Positions 43,764-53,078 of a stretch of DNA of 64,000 nt are shown here, in pieces; the first letter of the stretch is position 1; every line of letters starts with the position of its first letter. Both the position numbers and the translations under genes were made by a program. Below the pieces are notes generated by a model. It saw nothing but the letters and a program-made list of their open reading frames with translations, was not told the DNA's origin and did no database searches. The DNA is taken from contig NZ_JAIWPJ010000002.1 of NCBI RefSeq assembly GCF_020515625.1, forward strand, positions 1 through 64,000, in the 5' to 3' direction. Source of the DNA: Natrinema amylolyticum (GTDB lineage: Archaea; Halobacteriota; Halobacteria; Halobacteriales; Natrialbaceae).

Positions 43764-45254
43764 TCAGAAGGGGTACTCCCGCCGGTCGTGCTGGACCGAG
43801 ATCCACTTCTTTTCGGTGACCTGGTCCATGATGTCCGTGCTGTTGTAGCCGCCGACGCCCGAGGCCTTCGTGCCGCTGAAGGGGACGTGGGCCTCGTCGT
43901 TGACCGGTTGGTCGTTGACGTGGACCATCCCGGTGTCTAGTCGCTCCGCGATCTGCATCCCGGTACCGACGTCGCCCGCGTGAACTGACCCGGAGAGGCC
44001 GTACTCGGTATCGTCGTGGAGTTCGATCGCTTCCTCGACGTCCGAGAACGGAACGACCGGTGCGATCGGGCCGAAGTGTTCGTTACACGCGGCGGCCATA
44101 TCGTTGGTCGCGTCCGAGAGCACCGTCGGTCTGACGACCAGCGAGTCGTCGACGCCGTCTAACTCGGCCGTTTCGCCGCCCGTCTCGAGGGTCGCGCCGG
44201 CGTCGACGGTCTCCTCGACGTAGCCGAGCATCTCGTCGCGCTGGCTCTCGTCGATGATGGGACCGACGACCGTGTCCGGATCGTGGGCGCTCCCGGCCGG
44301 AAGCGACGCCGCGCGATCCGTGAGTAAGTCGACGTACTCGTCGTAGACGTCCTCGTGGACGAGGTGGCGGTTGATGGAGATACAGACCTGTCCCTGGTGG
44401 ACGAACGAGCCGAACGCGGCGGAGTCGACCGCCGCCTCGACGTCCGCGTCCGCGGTGACGATGTGGGCGTTGTTGCCGCCGAGTTCCATCGCCGCCACGG
44501 AGAGGTTCTCGCCGGCCTTCGCGGCGACGCCCCGTCCCACAGGCGTCGAGCCGGTAAAGGCGACGACGTCGCTCTCGGGGTGTTCGACGACCGGGTCGCC
44601 GATATCAGAACCGTGACCGGGGACGACGTTGAGCAGGCCCTCGGGAAGCCCCGCCTCCTCGTACAGTTTCGCCATCAGGAGGCCGCCCGTGATCGGCGTG
44701 TTCGAGGCGGGCTTGACGACGACCGCGTTCCCGGTCGCGAGAGCGGGCGCGATCGCCCGTCCCGAGAGGTTGAGCGGGAAGTTCCACGGGGAGATGACGG
44801 TGACCACGCCTTGGGGCTCTCGCCGGACGAAGTTCTCCTTGCCGGGGACGTTGGAGTCGACCTGCTCGCCTTTCATCCGACGGGGGAGCGTCGCGGCCTC
44901 GTTGGCCTGATCGGTCGTGATCTTCACCGAGGTCTCGCCCATGATCCGCGAACCGCCCGCCTCGTGGGCGAGCAGTTCGACGATCTCGTCTTCGTACTCC
45001 TGGAGCGTCCGCGCGAACCCCTGTGCGATCCGCTCGCGTTCGGCCGGCGGCGCTTTTTCCCACTCACTCTGTGCGTCAGCGGCGGCTTCGTAGGCGGCGT
45101 CGACGTCCGACTCGACGGCGGCCGGCACGCGTGCGACCTCTTCGCGCGTCGAGGGGTCCTCGACGGGGATCTCCTCGTCGCCGTCGGAGGCCGTCCACTC
45201 GCCGTCGATGTACAGACTGTTCCAGTCGGTGTCGATCGAGAGTTCAGGTCCCAT
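43764..45254 (-). CDS. aldehyde dehydrogenase
   Basis: This 496-residue NAD(P)-dependent aldehyde dehydrogenase has full length. The conserved Glu is in AMELGGNNAHIV and the catalytic Cys in FVHQGQVCISINRH; VISPWNFPLNLS is the usual cofactor/active-site Asn block. The substrate is not evident; similar haloarchaeal enzymes are annotated for succinate semialdehyde, betaine or vanillin-type aldehydes. The start MGPELSID was chosen for conserved length. It is followed in the upstream direction by mptD, in the same orientation but about 100 bases apart. Confidence 0.93.
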   Translation of the reverse strand: MGPELSIDTDWNSLYIDGEWTASDGDEEIPVEDPSTREEVARVPAAVESDVDAAYEAAADAQSEWEKAPPAERERIAQGFARTLQEYEDEIVELLAHEAGGSRIMGETSVKITTDQANEAATLPRRMKGEQVDSNVPGKENFVRREPQGVVTVISPWNFPLNLSGRAIAPALATGNAVVVKPASNTPITGGLLMAKLYEEAGLPEGLLNVVPGHGSDIGDPVVEHPESDVVAFTGSTPVGRGVAAKAGENLSVAAMELGGNNAHIVTADADVEAAVDSAAFGSFVHQGQVCISINRHLVHEDVYDEYVDLLTDRAASLPAGSAHDPDTVVGPIIDESQRDEMLGYVEETVDAGATLETGGETAELDGVDDSLVVRPTVLSDATNDMAAACNEHFGPIAPVVPFSDVEEAIELHDDTEYGLSGSVHAGDVGTGMQIAERLDTGMVHVNDQPVNDEAHVPFSGTKASGVGGYNSTDIMDQVTEKKWISVQHDRREYPF

Positions 45255-45354
45255 CGAGCGACCTATGTGAGTCCGCGTCAAAAGTCGATGGCGAGCACTC
45301 ACAAGGTCCGACCCGTCTGTTTTCTACAATACCGTACCCGAACGCCGTCCTCGC

Positions 45355-45714
45355 CTATTCTCGAACCGACTCGAGTCGCATCAGCGGATAGCCCTCTTCC
45401 ATCTCCATGCGGGTGACGACCTCGCAGCCCTCGTAGTCGACGACGATCTCGACCTCGAGGAAGTGGCCGGTCAGTTCGGTGTAGTCGGCCGTCGACTCGG
45501 CGAGCGCGGCCTCGAGTTCGTCGATCCGGACGTCGACGGTCACCTCGCGACAGTGGGGCTGGTTCTCGATCGCTTCCGCCATCGCCGTCTCGAGGCTGGG
45601 CGCGCTGGCGGGCGAGAGCGGCGTTCCGGCGAACTGGTGGTAGAGCGAGCCGAACTTGATACCGGCCTCGAAGCAGGCGGCCTCGGCGTCGGTCGGCGTT
45701 TCGTCTGCTGACAT
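45355..45714 (-). CDS. mptD: archaeal dihydroneopterin aldolase
   Basis: This 119-residue protein matches MptD, the archaeal-type dihydroneopterin aldolase first described in Methanocaldococcus. It makes 6-hydroxymethyl-dihydropterin on the way to folate-type or methanopterin cofactors. The family block CFEAGIKFGSLYHQFAGTP is nearly complete near the N-terminus. It is unrelated to bacterial FolB. It appears monocistronic, and the identification is by recalled similarity. Confidence 0.85.
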   Translation of the reverse strand: MSADETPTDAEAACFEAGIKFGSLYHQFAGTPLSPASAPSLETAMAEAIENQPHCREVTVDVRIDELEAALAESTADYTELTGHFLEVEIVVDYEGCEVVTRMEMEEGYPLMRLESVRE

Positions 45715-45936
45715 GGGTGAGTGCTCGTCAGCGGTCGGGAAGGGAATTGTGATGTGGCGGACTCTCCCCGCAGCGAAAGCCGTCGGTGTTCTCCCGGTAT
45801 CTCTGTAACTCGCTGGCGGTCGTCCGGCTCGACCGTCCGCGGCGGCGACTGGTTACGGGGATCGCTGCCACGGCCCATATCTCACGGGAACGGCAAGGTT
45901 CTTGGTACAGGTCTTGGATATCGAAACGAGAACAGT

Positions 45937-46230
45937 ATGTCGTCTTCCGCCGCGGCAATGCCGACTGCGATCGCGCTCGCGGTCGTCAAGACGCTCGTCC
46001 TCATCGTCGGCGGCGTGATCACGTTCTTCGCGTACAAGGCCTACCGGCGGACCCGCCAGCCGGCACTCGGCTACCTCTCGCTCGGATTCGGCCTCGTCAC
46101 CCTCGGTCTGGTCCTCGCCGGGATGCTGTACGAACTCCTCAATGTGGCGCTGATGACGGGTATCCTGCTCGAGAGCCTCCTCGTTCTCGCCGGCTTTCTC
46201 GTCATCGCATACTCCCTGTACGTCACCTGA
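45937..46230 (+). CDS. small three-span membrane protein, DUF7521-like
   Basis: This 97-residue protein has three hydrophobic helices (residues 10-28, 42-62, 70-95) with a basic loop (KAYRRTRQ) after the first. This matches a haloarchaeal family I recall as DUF7521, sometimes linked to membrane-associated regulators. It starts at MSSSAAAM; the long upstream frame is not conserved-looking. Function is unknown. Confidence 0.72.
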   Translation: MSSSAAAMPTAIALAVVKTLVLIVGGVITFFAYKAYRRTRQPALGYLSLGFGLVTLGLVLAGMLYELLNVALMTGILLESLLVLAGFLVIAYSLYVT

Positions 46231-46650
46231 ACCGTGCCGCGTTCGGTTCCGAACGGGTCGGGCCCGCAGATATCGTCTCGACCCCCTTTCGCCTCGAGCT
46301 GTCACCGGCTCGTCCGGTTCGGAAACTGGAGATACCAAATTAGTTTGGGAACAATAGTATGTGTGACGGTAGAATACGGTGGGATACGGCAGGAGAGACG
46401 GCACTGAACCATGGGCCCGACCTGCCGTCGTACCCCCTTTCCTCCCGTCTCGACACCGAGACGGGGTTCGATCGATGAACCGGCTCGCTCGACGCGAGCC
46501 GTCCCGATCGCGAAATCGCCCGTAACCACCCAGAGGTAAGTGAGTCCCGACTCGAGTAGGGGCTATGCAAGCCGATTCCGACGACGCGCGGACGCCCAGC
46601 GGTCGCGTTTCGAGTCGCCCCCACCGAACGATACCGGCCAGTGAGTGGCC
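46231..46650. other. intergenic interval with one operator-like palindrome
   Basis: No gene is supported. An inverted repeat CCAAA-TTAG-TTTGG at 46335-46348 lies in an AT-rich patch and may be a regulator binding site. Frames on the minus strand here have no domain and no start context. Confidence 0.4.
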
Positions 46651-47835
46651 ATGAGCGGTGCGGACGAGCCCGACCTGGCCGTCGGTGCGGACGCGTTCAC
46701 CGAGCGGGGAGCGGGTCTCGAGGTGGCGGTCGTCGGTGCGGGTGCCGTCGGTGCGACCGCGGCCTACGACCTCGCGAGCGAGGGCGCGGACGTGACCCTC
46801 TACGATCGTGACTCCGTCGCGAGCGACGCGACCGGGCGAGCGGCGGGGATCTGCTACGACGCCTTCGCGGACGGGCTCGACGCCGACATCGCGGCCGACG
46901 CGATCGAACGGTTCCGCGCCTTCTCGGGAGACGACACCTTCCCGTTCGTTGAGTGTCCCTACGTCTGGCTCGCCCGCGAGGGCGACGCGGACGGTGCCGA
47001 TGCGATCCGCGAGCAGGTACGTCGCATGCAGGAAAACGACGTCGTCGCCTTCGAAATGGGCAGCGACGAACTCGCGGACCGATTCCCGGCCTTGCGGACG
47101 GACGACGTCGCAGTCGCGGGAATCGCTGGCGCGGCGGGGTACACCGATCCGACTCGGTACACTGCCTGTCTCGCGGCCGCGGCCACCGGCGCCGGCGCGA
47201 CCCTCGAGACCGACACGCCGGTCGACGTGCGAGCCGAGCCGCCGCGAGTCGTTCGGCCGGACGGCGACGTCCACGAGGTCGATGCGGTGCTCGTCGCCGC
47301 GGGCGCACGAACGAAGCGATTGCTCGCGGACGTGGGCGTTTCCCTCGCCGTGAAACCCTATCGCGTGCAGGCGCTCGTCGCGACCGGTGACCTCGCGGAA
47401 CCGATGTGTTACGACGCGACCGGTGACTTCTACCTGCGACCCCACGCCGACGGCTTCCTCGCGGGCGACGGAACCGAAGAACGCGAGGCCGATCCCGACG
47501 CGTACGATCGCGACGCCGATCCGACCTTTGCTCCCGACCTCAGAGAGCGGGTCGCACACCGGGTCCCCGGCGTTGCAGACGGTGATCTCGAGCGGGCGTG
47601 GGCCGGCCTCTGTACGGCGACGCCGGACCGAGACCCGCTGGTCGGCGCGGTCGCGGACGGACTCTACGTCGCGACCGGATTCCAGGGCCACGGCTTCATG
47701 CGCGCGCCGGCGATCGGAGAGCGGATCGCGAAAGAAATACTCGGCGGGTCGGGGATCGACGCCTTCGATCCGACCCGGTTCGACGGGGACGAGGCGTTCG
47801 ACGTCGTCGAGGGAATGGCACTCGACGGGGCCTGA
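46651..47835 (+). CDS. FAD-dependent amino-acid oxidase-type oxidoreductase
   Basis: This 394-residue DadA/glycine oxidase-type flavoprotein has a dinucleotide-binding motif VVGAGAVGATAAYDL near residues 28-42 and the adjoining VTLYDRD. The C-terminal ATGFQGHGFMRAPAIGE block is typical of the family. Likely substrates are D-amino acids, sarcosine or glycine; the choice cannot be made from sequence. ATG 46651 was preferred to a GTG two codons upstream. It is convergent with Hsp20, one base apart. Confidence 0.87.
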   Translation: MSGADEPDLAVGADAFTERGAGLEVAVVGAGAVGATAAYDLASEGADVTLYDRDSVASDATGRAAGICYDAFADGLDADIAADAIERFRAFSGDDTFPFVECPYVWLAREGDADGADAIREQVRRMQENDVVAFEMGSDELADRFPALRTDDVAVAGIAGAAGYTDPTRYTACLAAAATGAGATLETDTPVDVRAEPPRVVRPDGDVHEVDAVLVAAGARTKRLLADVGVSLAVKPYRVQALVATGDLAEPMCYDATGDFYLRPHADGFLAGDGTEEREADPDAYDRDADPTFAPDLRERVAHRVPGVADGDLERAWAGLCTATPDRDPLVGAVADGLYVATGFQGHGFMRAPAIGERIAKEILGGSGIDAFDPTRFDGDEAFDVVEGMALDGA

Positions 47836-47836
47836 G

Positions 47837-48316
47837 TCAGTCGTCGATCGCGACCGGTTCCGTTCCGGTATCCGAATCCCGTTCGCGGTCCGATTCGATC
47901 TCGGCTTCGGCGTCGTCGGTCGCGTCGGCGTCTCCGACCGACGACCCCTTCGGGATCTCGACGCTCAGCGTTCCCGTTTCGCTGAGCCGCGCCGTCCCGG
48001 CGTCCGGCTCGACGACGGCGTCGGTCGGCAACTCGGCTTCGCCGTTCAGCGACATTCCGCGGCCGGGGAACCGCATCTCGTACCCCTCGTGGAACTGCCG
48101 GAACCGGTCGATCCGAATCTTGACGTTTCCGTCGAGGTAGCGGACCTGAACGTCGTCCGGTTCGGCGCCGGGTGCATCGAAGACGACGCGATACGAGGCG
48201 TCGTTCTCGAGGATGTCGACGGGGAGCGATCGGTGGTTCTGGACGCGTCCGTTCGCGCGACCGACCTGTCGGTAGAGCGCGTGTCCGACCGATTTACCGA
48301 GATCTTTGAGGCTCAC
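47837..48316 (-). CDS. Hsp20/alpha-crystallin family chaperone
   Basis: This 159-residue small heat-shock-type protein has a core over about residues 30-125. SLPVDILENDASYRVVFDAPG opens it, and GTLSVEIPKG closes it as the usual hydrophobic C-terminal strand. The tail is acidic. Such proteins bind unfolding proteins. The similar GvpH of gas-vesicle clusters is an alternative, but no gvp genes are nearby. The gene is transcribed alone. Confidence 0.82.
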   Translation of the reverse strand: MSLKDLGKSVGHALYRQVGRANGRVQNHRSLPVDILENDASYRVVFDAPGAEPDDVQVRYLDGNVKIRIDRFRQFHEGYEMRFPGRGMSLNGEAELPTDAVVEPDAGTARLSETGTLSVEIPKGSSVGDADATDDAEAEIESDRERDSDTGTEPVAIDD

Positions 48317-48522
48317 GGGGGGTCACCTCGGACGGTGCGGACGTCGCCGGCGGCGGTCGCGGGGACCGAGAGAAAGGTCTGAGAGTTCATGGCAGACATG
48401 ACCGTACTGAGGACTATGACAGCCCCATTGATATCTCTTTCGTCGGGTTCAAAAGAAAGGTCTGACAGGGTCGCCCGTTCTCGGGCCGATCCCGCTGGGA
48501 TGGGGTGCCGGACGGACACCGC

Positions 48523-48681
48523 TCAGAGTTCCACCCGCTCGAGGCAGTCGGTGCCGCCACAGACCGGACACGACAGTTCCGAGACGTCGAAATCGTCGGG
48601 CACGTCGTAGGTGTAGTGGTTCTCGAAGATGTCGAGAAAACAGTCCTCGGCGGTACAGAGGATCTCTTCCGTCGGAGGCAT
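48523..48681 (-). CDS. small zinc-finger protein, 52 residues
   Basis: This 52-residue frame begins MPPTEEILCTAEDCFLDIFE and ends CPVCGGTDCLERVEL. The pairs CTAEDC and CPVC make a likely zinc site, and the central NHYTYDVPDD looks conserved in style with other small haloarchaeal proteins. The stop, start and codon use are all consistent with coding. It stands alone between Hsp20 and the membrane regulator. Function is unknown. Confidence 0.68.
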   Translation of the reverse strand: MPPTEEILCTAEDCFLDIFENHYTYDVPDDFDVSELSCPVCGGTDCLERVEL

Positions 48682-48788
48682 ATCGGCCCTTGGAGGGCCG
48701 AACTAATCAACATTGGCTTCACCCACGGCGACTGCAGGCATCGCCCCGATCGCACCCGTCTCACCGCTTCGCTGACCGCTCTCCGAAC

Positions 48789-50360
48789 TCACTCCGTCGC
48801 CGACTGCCCTCGCTCGGCCGGCAGTTCGACGTCCGACGCGAGCCGGTTGATCACCGCCGGTCCGTCGCGATCCCTGACGACGAGCCCCTCCCCCTCCAGC
48901 GTCGAGAGGTGGTGGGTTATCGTGCTCGGATCTCGGTCGAGCTCGTCCGCGAGCGTCGTCGTCTGTGCCGGCCCGTGATCCGCAAGCGTCTCGAGGAGTC
49001 GACGGGTCGCCGGCTTCTCGAGCGCCGTCCGGAGCGCGATATCGATCTCGTCGGCCGCATCGGACCGGTAATAGCAGCGCTTTCCGTGGACCTTCTCGGA
49101 CCGAATCAGGTTTTCCTCCTCGAGAATCCGGCAGTGGTGACGGACCGTCGACAGCGACGCGTCGGTCGCCGCCGCGAGTTCGGAGAGGGAGACGCCCGGA
49201 TCGTCCCCGACCTCTCGATAGATCGCCGCTCGGGACTCGTGTGCGAGCGGATCGGAGTCGTCGAACCGGCTGTACCGGAACAGCGACCCGAGATATCGCC
49301 AGTAGTCGCCCGCGCGGGTCTGCTCGAGGGTCATCGTCGCCAGCCGAACCGTCCCCCCGAGTGACGACGACTGTCCGACGGCGAGCGACGCGCCCCCGGC
49401 CGCCGAGGCGTTGACCGCGGCCGCCGTGAGCAGCGTCGCGAGCGCGATCCCGGCCGCTTCGCCACCGTTCGGCGGCGTCTCCGGCGGCGCTTCGTCACCG
49501 CCATCACTACTCGTCTCGTCGGCTTCCGTTACCGTCGCTCCGCCGTCGTTCGCCTCGTCGCTCGTCCCCGTTTCACCGCCGTCAGACGCGGGTTTGTCTC
49601 CACTGCTGTCGGACGCGGATTCGTTTCTATCGTCGTCGGACGCGGATTCGTTTTCATCGCCGTCGGACGCGGGTTCGGTTCCGTTACTCGAGCCGGTCGT
49701 GTCGTCGGGGCCGGTGGTGGTATCGGGGTCGTCAGGGGCGGTGGTGTCGTCGAGGTTGTCAGAATCGGTGTCGGTAGAGTCGCCGGAGTCGTCAGGGTCG
49801 TCCGAATCGTCAGGATCATCCGAATCGTCTGGACCGTCAGGATCATTCGGGTCATCCGGGTCATCTGAGTCGTCCGGATCATCCGAGTCATTCGGATCAT
49901 CTGGGTCGTCTGGATCGTCCGAATCGTCTAGGTCATTCGAATCGCTGGTATCAGAGGTGTTTTCGGTATCGTCCGAATCAGTGGTGTTACTGGTATCTGC
50001 GGTCGTGTCGGAGTCACCAGATTCGTCGGAGTCATCAGAATCAGCCGTGTCGTCGGTAGTGGACGTCTCGTTGGTATCGGATGTCTCGTTGGTATTGGTC
50101 GTATTGTTGGAACCGTCGGGGTCGTTAGGATCATCGGGATCATCGGGATCGTCCGGATCATCTGGGTCATCAGGATCGTCCGGATCGTCAGAGTCGTCTT
50201 GGACCGTGAGCGACGGCCGTACGTCGTCCGCTCCAGTTACCGTTGCACTGTCGGTCCCGGAACCGATGGTCGCCGTCGCTCCCGTAGTAATTACAGTCGC
50301 GACGAGCACCGCGACGAGACCGACGCACAGCACCGATCGAATAGGTGTTCTCCCGTTCAT
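48789..50360 (-). CDS. membrane-anchored tandem winged-helix regulator with Asp-Pro repeat ectodomain
   Basis: This 523-residue protein has an N-terminal membrane segment or signal anchor (about 8-32). A low-complexity region of DDP, DDS and NDP repeats spans 55-230, and an acidic linker leads to a second membrane segment (about 303-330). Two C-terminal winged helices follow: LSELAAATDASLSTVRHHCR and LADELDRDPSTITHHLS. The likely topology puts the repeats outside and the DNA-binding domains inside. Repeats like these could bind calcium or act as spacers. A leaderless start at 50558 would add 66 residues. It is transcribed alone. Confidence 0.82.
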   Translation of the reverse strand: MNGRTPIRSVLCVGLVAVLVATVITTGATATIGSGTDSATVTGADDVRPSLTVQDDSDDPDDPDDPDDPDDPDDPDDPNDPDGSNNTTNTNETSDTNETSTTDDTADSDDSDESGDSDTTADTSNTTDSDDTENTSDTSDSNDLDDSDDPDDPDDPNDSDDPDDSDDPDDPNDPDGPDDSDDPDDSDDPDDSGDSTDTDSDNLDDTTAPDDPDTTTGPDDTTGSSNGTEPASDGDENESASDDDRNESASDSSGDKPASDGGETGTSDEANDGGATVTEADETSSDGGDEAPPETPPNGGEAAGIALATLLTAAAVNASAAGGASLAVGQSSSLGGTVRLATMTLEQTRAGDYWRYLGSLFRYSRFDDSDPLAHESRAAIYREVGDDPGVSLSELAAATDASLSTVRHHCRILEEENLIRSEKVHGKRCYYRSDAADEIDIALRTALEKPATRRLLETLADHGPAQTTTLADELDRDPSTITHHLSTLEGEGLVVRDRDGPAVINRLASDVELPAERGQSATE

Positions 50361-50774
50361 GACACTCGAGGCGTCATCGCGACGAACCGCAGGTCCGTTA
50401 CGACCGGCGTCTGGAAGGGGTCCCGATGAGTGCGGGACCCGAACCGGTGATTCAGTGACGTGACTCGTGACGTTCGGTCTGTGGACCCGAACGGACCCAG
50501 ATGGACGCAGCCCTCCCCTCTCTGGCGACCGCTCTCTCGCCCGTTGTGACTGTATCATACAACTTGACTAAGGCGTATTAAATTAATGCAACGGGACGAA
50601 TGCGGTTAGGAGACGGTCATCGCACGCGAGATCTGTCCTCCGGCCGCGTCGCAAGATGAGTGACGCTGACCCGCGAGCGGGAGCGGTGACTCGTCGCGGC
50701 TCCCGACCGAACGCTCGAGGCGCGGTCGACGGCGTGTAGTCACCGTTTTATCGCTCGAGGCGCTATCGGGAGCC
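50361..50774. other. intergenic interval
   Basis: It holds an AT-rich promoter-like patch (TTAAATTAA near 50578-50588) and the palindrome GTATCATAC near 50550-50560, both upstream of the membrane regulator on the minus strand. No further gene or RNA was recognised. Confidence 0.45.
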
Positions 50775-52502
50775 ATGACTGACCCCGAGACGCTGTCGGT
50801 GACGATCGTCGACGGCTACGTCGACGAGCCCGCACACTTCGGGGTGCCGCCGTACATCTCGACGTACCCCCGGTACGCGGCGGGCGCGCTCGTCGACGCG
50901 GGCGTCCCGCGCGAGCAGATCACCTATCACACGATCGATCGGCTTCGCGACGAGCCCGATTACTGGCGGGACGTCGACGAGGCGGACCTGTTGCTCTATC
51001 TGGGCGGGATGACCGTTCCCGGGAAGTACGTCGGCGGCACGCCGGCCGAACCCGACGAGGTCCGCAAACTGGCCTGGACCGCCAACGGGACGAGCCTGAT
51101 GGGCGGCCCCGTCAAGTTCGGCGTCGGCGACGAGAACGCCGGCGCGACCGAGACCGAACGCCAGGACTTAGACTTCGATTTCGTCGCCAAGGGCGACGTC
51201 GAGGCCGCCGTCCACGACCTCGTCAAGAGCGGTCTCGAGGGCTTTAACAACCGAATGCGTGACATCGACGAGGTGTCGCGGTGGGCCCAAGAAGGCGCGT
51301 TCATCGTCGAGCAGCACCCGAACCATCCGAAGCATCTCATCTGCGAACTCGAGACCTCGCGGGGCTGTGCGTATCGCTGTTCGTTCTGTACGGAGCCGCT
51401 CTATGGCAACCCCGAGTTTCGGCCGCCGCCGACGGTCGTCGGCGAGGTCGACGCCCTCTCGGACTACGGCGTCAAACACTTCCGGATCGGTCGGCAGGCC
51501 GACATTCTCGCCTACGGCGGCGACGGCGAAGCGCCGAACCCGGCCGCCCTGCGCCAGCTCTACAGCGGGATTCGCGAGGTCGCGCCCGACCTCGAAACAC
51601 TCCACCTCGACAACATGAACCCCATCACGATCGTGGAGTGGCCCGAAAAGAGCCGCGAAGGGATCCGGATCATCGCCGAACACAACACGCCCGGCGACAC
51701 CGCCGCGTTCGGCCTCGAGTCGGCGGACCCCGTCGTCCAGGAGGAGAACAACCTGAACGTCACCGCCGAGGAGTGTTTCGAAGCGGTTCGGATCGTCAAC
51801 GAGGAGGCCGGCTGGCGGCCCGGCGAAGACCCCGCGGATGCGCCCACCTTCGGCGACGACGCGCCGCGACGGCTCCCCAAGCTCCTCCCCGGGATCAATC
51901 TCCTGCACGGGCTCAAGGGCGAGCGCGAGGAGACCTACGAGCGCAACCGCGAGTTCCTCCAGCGGGTCTACGACGAGGGCTACATGCTCCGCCGGATCAA
52001 CATCCGGCAGGTGATGGCCTTCGACGGCACCGACATGAGCGATACCGGGGCCGAGATCGCGAACGAACACAAACAGCTGTTCAAACGGTACAAGAAGCAG
52101 GTCCGCGAGGAGATCGACAACCCGATGCTCGAGCGAGTCGCGCCGCCGGGAACCGTCCTCCCGGACGTCCACCTCGAGTACCACCAGGACGGCAAGACCT
52201 TCGGCCGACAACTGGGTACCTACCCCCTGCTCGTCGGGATTCCGGGCGAGCGCGAACTCGGTCAGACGATCGATATCGCGGTCGTCGATCACGGCTACCG
52301 CTCGGTGACCGGCGTCCCCTACCCGCTCGATCTCAACGCGGCCTCGATGAACGAACTCACTGCCATCCCCGGTATCGGCGACAGCACCGCCGGCGACATC
52401 GTCGTCAACCGCCCCTACGGGTCGATCGCCGACGCCGACCTCGGGACGGAGTTCGACCTGACGCAGTTCATGACGACGCGGCCGCTCGAGCCCGCGGACT
52501 GA
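50775..52502 (+). CDS. radical SAM protein with helix-hairpin-helix tail
   Basis: This 575-residue enzyme has a central radical SAM domain whose cluster motif is CAYRCSFC near residues 198-205. It is preceded by a B12-binding-like region typical of the class and followed by the SAM-barrel segment. The C-terminus carries a helix-hairpin-helix (LNAASMNELTAIPGIGDSTA, about 520-545), a DNA- or RNA-binding fold. The combination suggests modification of a nucleic acid. I recall no named substrate. The TRAM protein follows about 100 bases later in the same direction. Confidence 0.85.
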   Translation: MTDPETLSVTIVDGYVDEPAHFGVPPYISTYPRYAAGALVDAGVPREQITYHTIDRLRDEPDYWRDVDEADLLLYLGGMTVPGKYVGGTPAEPDEVRKLAWTANGTSLMGGPVKFGVGDENAGATETERQDLDFDFVAKGDVEAAVHDLVKSGLEGFNNRMRDIDEVSRWAQEGAFIVEQHPNHPKHLICELETSRGCAYRCSFCTEPLYGNPEFRPPPTVVGEVDALSDYGVKHFRIGRQADILAYGGDGEAPNPAALRQLYSGIREVAPDLETLHLDNMNPITIVEWPEKSREGIRIIAEHNTPGDTAAFGLESADPVVQEENNLNVTAEECFEAVRIVNEEAGWRPGEDPADAPTFGDDAPRRLPKLLPGINLLHGLKGEREETYERNREFLQRVYDEGYMLRRINIRQVMAFDGTDMSDTGAEIANEHKQLFKRYKKQVREEIDNPMLERVAPPGTVLPDVHLEYHQDGKTFGRQLGTYPLLVGIPGERELGQTIDIAVVDHGYRSVTGVPYPLDLNAASMNELTAIPGIGDSTAGDIVVNRPYGSIADADLGTEFDLTQFMTTRPLEPAD

Positions 52503-52605
52503 GTCCGTCGAGAATCCATTCGAGACGATTTCCCCGTTACTTGACGGCTCGGTGTCGGTAGTTCTATTATGGAGGCGAATCTGAGGTGAAACTGAGGGTC
52601 TGCCT

Positions 52606-53016
52606 GTGGAAATATCTGACAAACTGCTGTGTCTGTTCAGTACGGACGTTTCGGAAGAGGAGGATCGATACGTTATCGAGGTACCCCGTCAGGAGGTCGA
52701 GACCGGCGACATCGACCCCGGCGAGGTCTATCGCGTCGCGCTCATTTCGCGGGAGGACGAGGGGGACGGCGAGGACGTCTCGGCGACTACCCAACCCCAG
52801 AGCGCGCCGTCCGAACCGCAGCCGCCGGTCGACGTCGGGGAAACCCGCTACGTCGAGATCGAAGACATCGGCAAACAGGGCGACGGCATCGCCCGCGTCG
52901 AACGCGGCTACGTCATCATCGTGCCCGGAGCCGACGTCGGCGAACGCGTCAAGATCGAGGTCACCGAGGTCAAGTCGAACTTCGCCGTCGGCGAGATCAT
53001 CGAAGACACGTTCTGA
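52606..53016 (+). CDS. TRAM domain protein
   Basis: This 136-residue protein has an N-terminal region, a short low-complexity linker (SATTQPQSAPSEPQPP) and a C-terminal TRAM domain over about residues 75-136: RYVEIEDIGKQGDGIARVER and GYVIIVPGADVGERVKIEV. TRAM domains bind RNA, and in archaea single-domain TRAM proteins may be RNA chaperones that replace cold-shock proteins. It starts at GTG. It follows the radical SAM gene, which supports an RNA link but not proof of shared function. Confidence 0.85.
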   Translation: MEISDKLLCLFSTDVSEEEDRYVIEVPRQEVETGDIDPGEVYRVALISREDEGDGEDVSATTQPQSAPSEPQPPVDVGETRYVEIEDIGKQGDGIARVERGYVIIVPGADVGERVKIEVTEVKSNFAVGEIIEDTF

Positions 53017-53078
53017 GGAGACCGTTTTTGCGTTCGGGTCGGCGAAGCCGATCTCGCGCAAAATTCCGAGCGAAATGG

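Noticed and set aside
49700-50210. CRISPR-like or satellite repeat
   Set aside because: The short period repeats encode Asp-Pro/Asp-Ser runs in one continuous frame, with no spacers.
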